Position numbers and translations under genes: made by a program
Shown here: piece after piece, positions 46,581 to 56,204 of the stretch
How positions within the stretch are numbered: the first letter of the stretch is position 1
Layout: each line of letters starts with the position of its first letter
Assembly (NCBI GenBank): GCA_026874595.1
Contig: CM049308.1
Location: 149,001-213,000 of the forward strand
DNA length: 64,000 nucleotides
Direction of reading: 5' to 3'
DNA from: Sipunculus nudus
Lineage: Eukaryota; Annelida; Sipuncula; Golfingiida; Sipunculidae
Notes under the pieces: generated by a model
The model's input: the letters and a program-made list of their open reading frames with translations, nothing else
The model's database searches: none
Told to the model about the DNA's origin: nothing

Positions 46581-47480
46581 GGGGGAACAAGACACTTTAA
46601 ACTACCAATGGAATTTCTTAGATAGTTTGCACATGATATCTACAAGACATACTTTGTAAAATTATGAAATGAAATTTGGGGGTCAATGTGCTTATTTTTG
46701 CAGTATATGAAGTTGAAAATTGACACTTGTGGTGGGTTTTTATATGATATTATAACTAAGGGGGAAACAAAAGTTACATATTTTAGAAAACTGACCAATG
46801 TATTTTTCATAATATTCTAAATAAACATGCAGAATTAAATATTCATTTTATTTATAGACAAAAATGTGTATGTCAATGGGTTAATTTTCAAAATATTAGG
46901 CCAAAATATGAAAATATTGGACATTATTAGTTTAGAAAAACCCCCAAAGGTGGCGCTGATGGTTGTGAGACAGAGAGCAAGTCCACACATAAATGGCTTC
47001 TGGCGTCAACAACATATGATCAGCTTTTAAGATGCCCATTTAAAAAAAAATATAAATATCAGCACTAAAAAACTATGGGTATATACTAATTATCCCTTCA
47101 GAATTACACCATCAGTGTCACTTTCAATCATATGGTGATATTTATGTCATCTACTTGCAACTGTCAAAACTGACAGTTGACAACATAGCCGTTGGTATAT
47201 TCCTGCACTTGAGCCTCTTCTGGTGATATTCTGGTAACAATTTTTGTAAAAATTTGGTACTATTTTAAAAAAATAATAAAGCTGTCACACTGATCATTTC
47301 TACAATTATTGTTCATTGTAGTTACTTTTCTCAAATGATGCCCTGAAGCGATGACGTTGTTCATGACAACAAAAATCACAAACGGCAAAATAAGTAGCCT
47401 CTTGATAATATAATTAAACCAGATACTTTTAATTTGCAGTGTCATCAGTAGGGGGTGCCAGTAAAGTGTCATGTTCCCCC
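46581..47480. mobile_element. 900-bp MITE with TTAA target duplication
   Basis: The ends are GGGGGAACAAGACACTTTA and, inverted, GGGGGAACATGACACTTTA. TTAA flanks both sides (46577-46580, 47481-47484). The related monomer near 1640 (GTAGAAATAAGCAGGC) is the empty site. TTAA duplications are made by piggyBac and Kolobok transposases; the G-rich end fits Kolobok better, but that is inference. No transposase frame is present. Confidence 0.75.
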
Positions 47481-47918
47481 TTAAGCAGGCACATACACTT
47501 GGCAAAAGTAATTGCAGATGGCGACACCTGTCTTGTGAACGAGAAAGCCATTAAAGACACATAGACAGGTCAGAATAACAGGCCAATACATCAAACTTAC
47601 CTTGAGTCTGATGCATGGGGCTGACCAGGCTTAGGTGAGAAAGGCTGTTGCCCCTAGTGTACTGTGACAAATTACTGGCTCAGGCTACTGCACTGAGTGA
47701 ACTCTTGACCTGCACCTGGGAAGACTGAGTGAACTTCTGACCTGTACCTGGCTGCACTGAGTGAATTCTTGACCTGTTGCATAATCTGACACAGTTGGAA
47801 GTCTGCCAAAGCTATAAATAAATCCAGACTGACCTTTTGCCTGTTGCCAAATCTGAAATAGTAGCCACACAATTGCATAAGCTCACAGATTGGCTCCATA
47901 TGCAGCCCTGAGGGGCAT

Positions 47919-48028
47919 GACACCCATGTGGTGATCACATGATACTCATGATGTGATCACATGCTACCCATGAGATGATCACATGCTGCCCATGAGGTGC
48001 TCACATGACACCCATGAGGTGATCACAT
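47919..48028. repeat. 22-bp minisatellite, five units
   Basis: Five 22-bp units, consensus close to GACACCCATGAGGTGATCAC plus AT, run without gaps. Four of the five carry the palindrome TGATCA; the fourth has TGCTCA. The array sits just after a B-type 3'-end-like motif (GCATAAGCTCACAGATTGGC). Confidence 0.88.
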
Positions 48029-48639
48029 GCCTTGTGCTTGGATGCACGGATTGAATTGTTGACCTATATTTGGCTGCACTGAATGAACTCTTGATCTGTT
48101 GCCAAATCTGAAACAATTAGCAGTTTCTCAACCTATTCAAGAAACATACACAATCTTGGCCTGTTATGTAACTCTGCTAAAATTTATCAAACACAAACCA
48201 TTTTAACTTACTTGAGAGGGCTCGCCTCTGGGATCATTTCTGTAAATTTCTAACCGTTTAGAAGAATAAGACTTTTAAAGTTTTTTTCAGCTTTTTCCCT
48301 GTAAAAATCTAAGTAAATACAGATAGCAAAAATAAGCTGAATCCATCAACATTAATTTTGTGACAGATAATTGCATAAAATTTGGGGATGGTAGCTCCTG
48401 CTATTCCTGAGAAATTAAGAGTTAGTGTACAGATGATATCTAATATCATAAATCTACATTTTAAAAAGCTTTTAAAAAACATTCTTGTTAATATTTTCCA
48501 TAGATAACCTTAAATCTAAATGTCTAGAGGCATGATGTAATGGATGCTGATAAACTGGTGCTAGGCTAGATGTATCTGCTTCACACAGCTAACATGTATG
48601 GTAAAATGACTCAATTCAATCTTTATAAATCAGCCAAAA

Positions 48640-49480
48640 TACATTCTTTGGAACCATAAAAGACAATTATTATAAGAATTATTCAGGAAATTATTCTTGC
48701 AAAATATTAAACAAACTGGCCTCAGTATCATCAGTCAAAAAACGTTTTGTAGTTTTATAACTCATATGGGAAAATACAGCAAAATGGCAAAGTTCAGCTT
48801 TCCATAATTCAGCCAAAAATCATTGAACCAAAACCATTTGAACAAACTTGAATTATCAACATCTAAGGATAACTAATTTGTGAGATTTAAGAATTTGGCC
48901 CAGTGGTTTTTGAGAAGAAGATTTTTGTAGCCACTTAGCTAACATGGGCTGTTATGGCATATGACTAAATTCAGCTTCCCGTAACTCAGCCAAAAGTCAC
49001 TGAACTGAGACCATTTGAACAAATTTGAATTATCAACATCTAAGAATAATTAATGTGTGAGATTTAAAAATTTGGCCCAGTGGTTTTTGAGAAGAAGATT
49101 TTTGTAGCCACTTAGCTAAAATGGGCTGTTACGGCATATGACTAAATTCAGCTTCCCATAACTTAGCCAAAAGTCACTGAACTGAGACCATTTGAACAAA
49201 CTTGAATTATCAACATCTAAGGATAATTAATGTGTGAGATTTAAGAATTTGGCCTAGTGGTTTTTGAGAAGAAAATTTTTTTAGCCACTTAGCTAAAATG
49301 GGCTGCTATGTCACATGACTAAATTCAGCTTCCCATAACTTAGCCAAAAGTCACTGAACTGAGACGATTTGAACAAACTTCAGAAAGCACTACCCTAGGA
49401 TCATTTCTGTGCGATATTAAACAATTTGGCCATATCGTTTCAGAGAAGAAGTTATTTGTAGACTTCAGTTTGATACAGGC
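48640..49480 (+). repeat. 177-bp tandem units in B5
   Basis: CAGCTT starts the conserved part of units at 48795, 48972, 49149 and 49326, exactly 177 bp apart. Each then has TAACTYAGCCAAAAGTCACT, ACCATTTGAACAAA and TTGGCCCAGTGGTTTTTGAG. Worn copies of the same units are in B1 at about 2690-3150. Confidence 0.85.
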
Positions 49481-50281
49481 ACTGATGACCCCCGTACAAA
49501 AAAGGCCGATGCAGGTGGCGCCACCAAAACCTCAATTTCAGATATGACTCAGGTGACCAAAATTGGCATAATATTTGGTGATGAAAGCTCAAGCCATTTC
49601 TGAGATTGTAATTTTAGTATGTTTTTTTGGACAGATGACTTAGTTTCTGTAACTTGGCCAAAAATCACCGAACTTAAACCATTCAAACAAACTTTAGAGA
49701 GATTGTTCCAGAAATCATTTCTGTAAAATATTGGACAATTTGGCTGAACAGATTCGGAGAAGAAGATTTTTTAAGCTTTTTTAGCTTTTTCCCTATAAAA
49801 TCTAAGAAAATGCAGTTAGCCAAAAAATAAGCAAAATCCAATAGAGTTTTTTAGATGACTAATTTTATGCATAAAATTTGATGATGCTAATTCTTGCCGT
49901 TTTCAAGATAGTATAGGTTAACATACAGACGACGGCCGACGGCCAACGGCCGACCGGACGATGCCACACCATCGCATAAGCTCACAGGTTCGCAAAAAAT
50001 TTGAAAAATTCAGAACTAATTTTGGGTATTCAATTGAATCTTGATTAAATAATGTTACATCCCTGACAAAAAAATCTCTAGCTTCAGCAATCCTCTTGTT
50101 AAGGGAGTAAATATATCTCTTGATTTTTTACAATGTGCATTATGTTTTGGCCCATAACTTAAAACAATTACGCAATACTGACAATTTGTGCCTGGTAAAT
50201 GGACGGACAAACAGACAGACTGACAATGGACAAAGAGTGATCACTATAGCTCAGATGACTTTCAGTCAGCTGAGCTAAAAA

Positions 50282-50948
50282 TGGTCTATAATTTTTTATA
50301 CTTTTTGGCATTTAGGCCCTCATCTCCAATGCAATCTTGTTTCCAATATAATAGTGTAACCATTGAAAACGTTCAGTTCTTTTTGCATGAAAATTACGCA
50401 TGCAGGGTGGCAGAATCAGGTATACAGTGAGCATGTGACTGAAGTGTGACTGAAGTGTGACTAAATGTTTGATATGAAAGTATGATGCATCTTTAGCTGA
50501 AAGGCAAATTTTGATCCTTGGTAAATGTATATCAGAGAATACTGTGACTTCCATCTTTAGTATGTTAATAGGATTAAAGTTCTTAACTTACTTTGTGGAA
50601 TACTCTTACCTGTGGATCCACTCCATTATGTTTTGATTTACTCATTTTCTCCCACTTGACCTCCAGGGCAGCACCACTGTCTTTCTCCACTGGGTGTTTC
50701 CCTGTGTTCAGGAAAAACAAAATTGACCTTTCATGCTAACAGAGCTAAAAATAGCAAGTCTCTTAAATAATTTTACTATCTTAACCATGCCACTTACAGA
50801 AGTTTGTCTTTTATTCTAAGACTACCTTAAATTCACTGAAAAGAGACTGAAAATCTCTTCCACAGTGTTTTTTTTTTTGTCCAGATCACCCCTTAAATGT
50901 ATTCCCTTTTTAACCTGTTTCAAATGGTTTTTGGATTCATAAAGAAAA
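50282..50948. other. Non-repetitive intron flanks of the KMSKS exon
   Basis: Between A11 and A12 there are about 670 bp without mobile elements, centred on the LARS2 exon. A short duplication (AAGTGTGACTGAAGTGTGAC) lies near 50440. Nothing else was recognised. Confidence 0.5.
50610..50701 (-). CDS. LARS2: LARS2 exon with the KMSKS loop (mitochondrial leucyl-tRNA synthetase, partial)
   Basis: This is an internal exon of a class I leucyl-tRNA synthetase of the bacterial/mitochondrial type, which charges mitochondrial tRNA-Leu with leucine. Read on the minus strand, two bases of a split codon are followed by 30 codons that contain [19 protein letters not shown] is the signature loop of class I synthetases that binds ATP and stabilises the adenylate transition state; the extended motif matches animal LARS2 (from memory). 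The acceptor is a pyrimidine-rich tract ending in ACACAG, and the donor is CAG|GTAAGA. The exon ends in phase 0 and joins exactly to the exon at 23282-23372. The preceding exon, which should carry the end of the catalytic domain, was not found at higher coordinates. Confidence 0.93.
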
Positions 50949-52504
50949 ACAAGTGACCCGTGGGTCATGACCCTCAGCCGACTGACATAATATGTCCTTG
51001 CACAGACAACTAATTAAGATAGGTGCCATCATTGTTGATGCATATTAGCTTAAGTTCATCAAGACCCATAGGCACAACAGATTTGATGACAATCCAACCA
51101 GCCTTTCATGAGGAATCTGTCAATTTGTGTGTATTTTGCATTATTTCTGGGGTGCTCAAACATACCCCTAAACTCTGAGAATATAGGTTAACTGTGACCC
51201 AATTTCAGGTTTCTGGGGAGAACTTTTGAGGAACTCTATGGATGTCAAGTTAGAAGATTCTGGGCCCCATGGTTATGATTTGTGCCCTACTTTGGTATCA
51301 AATTTTCAATTATTCTGAGGGGTGCTTATTAGCCCTGAAGCTCAGAAAATATGGGTAACAGAGACTGTAATTCATGTTACCAAGGAGACTTTTACAGATC
51401 TCTCTGGATGTCAAGTTTCAAGATTCTAGGACCAATGGTTACAATTTAAGCCCTGTTAAGGCACCTCGCAGTTTGAAGGTCTCATAAATAGAGACAAATT
51501 TTTTTTTTAATTTAAAAAAAATTTAGGTGGTGCCACCAGTCCGCAAGAACTGATGAAACAGTCCATGATGAATATTCATGCAAAAAATCAGAGTGATCAT
51601 TGCAATAATTGTTTAGATACTGGAGCTTTTGTATCAAATTTTTAGTTATTCTGGGAGGTACTTCTAAACCCCATAGCTCGGAAGATATGGGTAACAGAGA
51701 CCTAATTTCAGGTTTCAATGGAGTTTTTCATGGACCTCCCAGGATGTCGAGAAAGAATATTCCATGTGAAATAGTTATGATTTGTGCCCTGTTAACAGAC
51801 GACCACATCTTTGAAGGTCTCAAAAAAAAGATAAAAAAGTGTAAAAATTCAAAGAAGTCCAGGTGGAACCACCAGTCTGCAGGAACTGATAAAACACTCC
51901 ATGATGCATATGCATGCAAAGAATAATGCCTATCAATGCACTAGTTGTTCAGATTACAGAGCTTTTGTATCAAATTTTTAGTTATTCTGGGGGGGGGGGT
52001 TACTTCTGAGCCCCATAGCTCTAACAATATGGGTGACAGAGACCTAATTTCATGTTTCCATGGAGACTTTTCATGGGCCTCCCAGCATTTAAAGAAAGAA
52101 AATTCTAGGTCTAGTTGTTACGATTTGTGCCCTGTTAACAGATGAAGGCATCTTTTAAGGGCTAAAAAATAGAGAAAAGAAATTGTAAAAAATAAAAAAA
52201 AATACAGGATGAAACACTCCATGATCAATATCCACCCAAAGAATCAAGGTGATCAATGCATTAGCTGTTCAGATATTTGAGCTTTTGTTTCAAAGTTTCA
52301 TTATCCTGGGGGGTCCTTCGGAGCCCCATAGCTTGAAGAATATGGGTAACAGAGACCTAATTCCAGGTTTCCAAGGAGATTTTTCATGGACCTCCCTGGA
52401 TGTAAAGTTAGAAGATTCCAGGTCCAGTGGTTATGATTTGTGCCTTGTTAACGGACAGACGGACAAAGAGTGATCGCTATAGCTCAGATGACTTACAGTC
52501 AGCT
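50949..52504 (+). mobile_element. Family A element A12 (subfamily III), 3' hairpin broken
   Basis: The 5' end is ACAAGTGACCCGTGGGTCAT, then GACCCTCAGCCGACTGAC. Array cores at 51526 and 51864 are 338 bp apart. The 3' side has GGACAGACGGACAAAGAGTG and ATCGCTATAGCTCAG, but after CTTACAGTCAGC the text changes to TTTCTGCTTTC, so the second hairpin arm is lost. Confidence 0.7.
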
Positions 52505-52815
52505 TTCTGCTTTCTGGCTTCCTCTGTGTATATATTAATGATCTAAGAGTAATTCTGGTTATAAGACTTGTGAAGGATGCTTGTTTATCATCAAAATGTT
52601 TGTAAACACAGCAATGTTGACGAACAGGAAAAACATGTAACCTTAATTTACATACATGGGACATGAGGTCACTTTTTGCAAAACACCATTTAAAAATTTT
52701 CAATGCTCTGGCTTATCTGAAGTATTGCTAAATGCTCTTGTTGAATTTTTTTTTTATTATTTTATAATTTTATATTTTATAACCCACAAATTATAAACAC
52801 ATTGATACAAATACA
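52505..52815. other. AT-rich spacer, nothing recognised
   Basis: Single-copy sequence within this window between A12 and C2; no element ends or coding signal. Confidence 0.4.
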
Positions 52816-55272
52816 ACTAGACATTTATTGGCACCACAGGTGCCATAGTATCCCCAGACAATTAATCCCCCCCCCCCCTCAAGAATAGACCCCCATCTTC
52901 AGCAGCATATACTGACACTTGGCAAGCGACCATAGTTTCTTCCATCACATTGAACGACTCCTCAGATATGAACAATTTTCATCTTAAACAAATGTACAAA
53001 TTGACATTGCAAAAAATTGCATATGGTGCCACCAGTCTTAAATATGCCATTAAGGAATCCAAGATCTATGGACATGCACAATATCAGGCCCATATGGCAA
53101 ATCACTCCTGAGAAAAGGGCATTTATGCTCTGTCACACCAACATGCACACACCCGAACCTGCTCACAGTTATCCCATAATTAATCAGATACTTGATATAT
53201 CATTCATACCCATCCAGTCACTTGCTCTGTTCTCGGAAGTGCTGAAAGAAGCGCACAAGACATGGAATTGAGGGAAAAAACTCGCTGAGGTTTATTAAAA
53301 ATAACATTTAAATTTTCATATTCAACATATTCAACAATTACCCCTTCTTTCCCACTGACGAGAAGGTAGGGTACAACACGCCATATATATTGTATAAGTC
53401 ATACTAAAAGTAAAAGTAGTAGTAGTAAAAGTAAACAGTTTACACCTTGAAAAATATACTGTTTAGAAACAATAAACTTTAAAATTTTAACATTAACAAG
53501 TAGAACACAGAGTGCTTGAGTTGGTGGCGAAGGGGGTGGTGGTCGGTTTCTCTTCCAGATAGTACGTTGCTGGTTGTCGTTTTTCCTGACAGATGAATTC
53601 ACTGGTCATCGTTTCTCCTGGTACTAGGGGTAGATGGTTGCTGAGTCCTGGTTGAAGAGTGATCTTGTCCCAGCGCGGGCATGTCTTCTCAAACTGTTAT
53701 TGGCCGGTACTTACTTCCCGTTTGCAGTGCATTATGGTCGCCCAAAATCTTTCTTAATATAATATTTAATGGAGTTTTTAGTCCAGTTAGAATACGGATG
53801 GGGATGTATGTAACATATATTTACTAATCGTGACCCTTCTTGTCAAAGTGAGGGCCTCTGTAATCATTATTCAAAATCCAGCGATCTTGAACTTCCGCCC
53901 TCTTGTAAGCAGTGCCGCCATATTGGATATTCACCCTCTCCTAGTTAATTCCGCGTCTTCATGAACTGGTCTTACTGCAGATAAAATTAAACTACTTGTT
54001 TTAAATGAATCTGCTTATTTAGCAAGGTCCTCACCCTGCCGGCTTTGGATTTCCATACGGTAAGAGTACCAGATTTCTCAGAACACAGTGTTACCTTAAT
54101 TATTGCCCAGCGCCACCGTACTAATAATGATGTCCTCCCTCCAAGTATTCTCACTATTTATCAGGACAGTTTTTAACTCTGATTTTGGTTATCATTACCT
54201 TCTTTTCAACCAGGCAGGTCTTGGGCTTTAAATATTTGTGTATATACTAGTATTGTCCCCCCCCCCCCCCCCCCCCCCAGTATCATATCCTTTTATTGGC
54301 GCCCAACACACAAAACACTGATGATGTGGCGAGCATAAAATAATTATCTGCTAGGGGGCAGAGTAATTGTATTTATTTATACTATGAAAACGAGAAGGTC
54401 ATTTGTAACACCTGTCTGGTCTATGAGAAAACTCTCCAATATGGATAAACTTCAAAATTTCAGACTAATACATTGAACAACTACTAAGATATGAGCAATT
54501 TTCACCTAAAGCAAACCTACAGATGAACACCACACATAAACAATGCTCACAGTATTGTCAAGTGGATATGATGGGGTATTAGAAGGTGTAAAAACAAGAA
54601 AAAGACAAGAAGTGGCACCACCTGTCTTCCACAGAAGACAAAGCTATCCAAGATCTTTTGTCAATTTGATTTTTGGATCAATCCATGCATCCTTTATTGA
54701 GATATTAATGATTTTGTGTGATTTTCACCATGTATGGCAATATTCAAGGTCAAGGCCACTCTCACAGGGAAGGTCATAACCCCAATTTAAATATTCATTA
54801 TTCCATAACCCATGTCTATGTATATGCATAATATGAAAGAAATCTCTCCATAAGTTCTTTACTTGTAATGCTCACAGTAATGTCAAGTGGCAATGATGGG
54901 GGTATTAACGGCACAAAAAAACAAGAAAAGGATAAAAGGTGGCACCAACAGTTTCTGGTATATGACAACACTATCAAAGATATATTGTTCAACTTGATTT
55001 TTGGACCAATCAATGCCAGATTTCTTGAGATATTAAAGCATTTGTGTGATTTTCCCCGCAAATGGACTTATTCAAGGTCAAGGTCACTCTCCTAATAAAG
55101 GTCATGACCCCATTTTTAATAATAGGCTTCTTCTTCTCACCCATATATATGCACATGTCGAGTTTGCTAAAGATCTGTTGAAAAGTTTTTTGAGTTATCA
55201 CATCTACAAGAAATCTCTGCGGTGCCAGCGTGACCATGCTTAAACCATAGTAAATTTGTCTGGGGGATACAA
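52816..55272 (+). mobile_element. Family C element C2
   Basis: The 5' end is ACTAGACATTTATT, GGCACC-ACA-GGTGCC, ATAGTATCCCCAGAC, with a C tract at about 52868. The 3' end has TCTGCGGTGCCAGCGTGAC, AAACCATAGTA and GTCTGGGGGATACAA. Two C-type array units are at 54540-55250. Between the left arm and the array lies an unrelated block at 53131-54370. Confidence 0.75.
53131..54370 (+). mobile_element. LTR-like block with a tRNA-Lys-type primer binding site
   Basis: The block replaces a short stretch of C2 monomer. It begins TGTCACACCAACATG, a plausible LTR start. Near its end TGGCGCCCAAC (54297-54307) is identical to the 3'-terminal complement of tRNA-Lys used as primer site by many LTR retroelements. 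A run of 22 C's (54257-54278) precedes it. The LTR would be about 1.15 kb with only about 60 bp of internal sequence left. No second LTR and no gag or pol was seen, so this is a truncated element at best. Confidence 0.4.
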
Positions 55273-55654
55273 CAAGGAGCTTGTTTGCGATGATATTCAT
55301 GTTTTTCTAGCCTATTTTTATAAAAGCTCCAAGAGATTATCTTCACTTTCTGAAAGTCTGGTAGATGACTGGGCCACTTTAAATAATTTATTACAATTTT
55401 TAACCTAACTTTATTAAATCAGCAACAGCATTTTGATACCTGCTCTGTGGGATGATTTCAAACCTTTCAGGCACACACTGAGAAACTGTGGACAGGGCTC
55501 AAGTGAAGGTGGCAAGGGACTGTATATGATGTTCCATATACAACTTGTGTGCATTAGCAAGAATGTATTAATGACTGGAACATAATTGCAAATAGTAATT
55601 TTGAAATTTAAAACAAGTAATATTAAAGATAAATCTTCTTCACTCATAAACAAA
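55273..55654. other. Spacer without recognised features
   Basis: AT-rich single-copy sequence between C2 and A13. The minus strand near 55440-55490 has an acceptor- and donor-like pair around 46 bp with an open frame, which I treat as chance. Confidence 0.35.
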
Positions 55655-56204
55655 ACAAGGGACCCATGGGTCACGTCACTCAGCTGAATTTTGGAAAATA
55701 TTAGTAGCTGCAAAATATTTTTATTTCTTATGGTTTTTCCATGTATATTACCATTTGAAAAGCTAAGAGAAAATGGCCCAGCTTAAATGAAACTCTGAAA
55801 ATGGACATGAGCTAAAGCATATGGACTGTGTAATAAATGAAACCTTTGGCCTGAAACCATTTAGTAATGCACCAAGGGAAAAATGGGCCTACGGTAAGTG
55901 TCATATAAAAGTTCCATTTCATAAACAAATAATGTGTGTATGTAATTAAGTTTTCAAAAGTTTAATATATGGCCATATGAGTTAAAAATTAATCCCACAC
56001 ACTTTTACCAATATTCCAAATTTAAAAAACTAGGTGTAACAGTGTTATTCACACCTAGGCCCCGCCAACTTTAAGAGATATGAATGAAATGCTACCAAGT
56101 ATTTATATCTTCTTAAATCTTGTCAGTTAGCACTTACATTAAGTCCTAATATTTTACTATATTTGAATATTAGGATTAAATTCCTGAACATTTTTTCTTT
56201 AAAA
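55655..56204 (+). mobile_element. Family A element A13, left end only
   Basis: The 5' end is ACAAGGGACCCATGGGTCAC, then GTCACTCAGCTGA. About 550 bp follow before another A 5' end at 56205; no own 3' end was found. The left arm resembles that of A1 only in the first tens of bases. Confidence 0.55.

Larger units (their letters stand above)
46300..49994 (+). mobile_element. Family B element B5, complete, inside A11
   Basis: The 5' end is ACAAGGCCTATAGGCCTAAT, then GCGAACCTGTGC; the 3' end is CATAAGCTCACAGGTTCGC. GCGAACCTGTG and CACAGGTTCGC are exact inverses. The flanks (TAATAACTTA and AAAATTTGAAAAATTCAG) join to the normal A sequence. It holds a 900-bp TTAA element, a 22-bp minisatellite, the GTGAACTCTTGACCTG block and a 177-bp array. 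Confidence 0.8.
45724..50281 (+). mobile_element. Family A element A11, 5'-truncated and split by B5
   Basis: The pieces are 45724-46299 and 49995-50281. The body is subfamily II, but from about 50180 the tail (ATTTGTGCCTGGTAAATGG, CAAAGAGTGATCACTATAG) is that of subfamily III, so the copy is a chimera. The join occurs after CAATACTGACA. Confidence 0.7.
15230..50701 (-). other. LARS2: Extent of the LARS2 exons visible here, with introns
   Basis: Four exons of one gene span about 35.5 kb while encoding only about 140 residues. Intron sizes are about 27.2 kb (50609 to 23373), 1.08 kb (23281 to 22205) and 6.7 kb (22043 to 15308). Phases are consistent across all three junctions (0, 1, 0). The big intron is almost entirely nested transposable elements. 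No frameshift or stop occurs in the exons, so the gene looks functional. No second gene was recognised inside the introns on either strand. Confidence 0.85.

Noticed and set aside
47919-48028. 22-bp repeats considered as a regulatory operator cluster
   Set aside because: Perfect 22-bp periodicity and position within a B element fit a minisatellite; no independent sign of regulation.
50312-50554. 80-codon minus-strand frame just downstream of the KMSKS exon
   Set aside because: It lies in the intron after a good donor and its peptide does not continue the LARS2 alignment, which resumes at 23372.
55414-55713. 99-codon minus-strand frame and a 46-bp splice-flanked segment
   Set aside because: Part of the frame is the A13 5' end read backwards. 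The splice-like pair around 55444-55490 could be chance, and the peptide does not fit LARS2.
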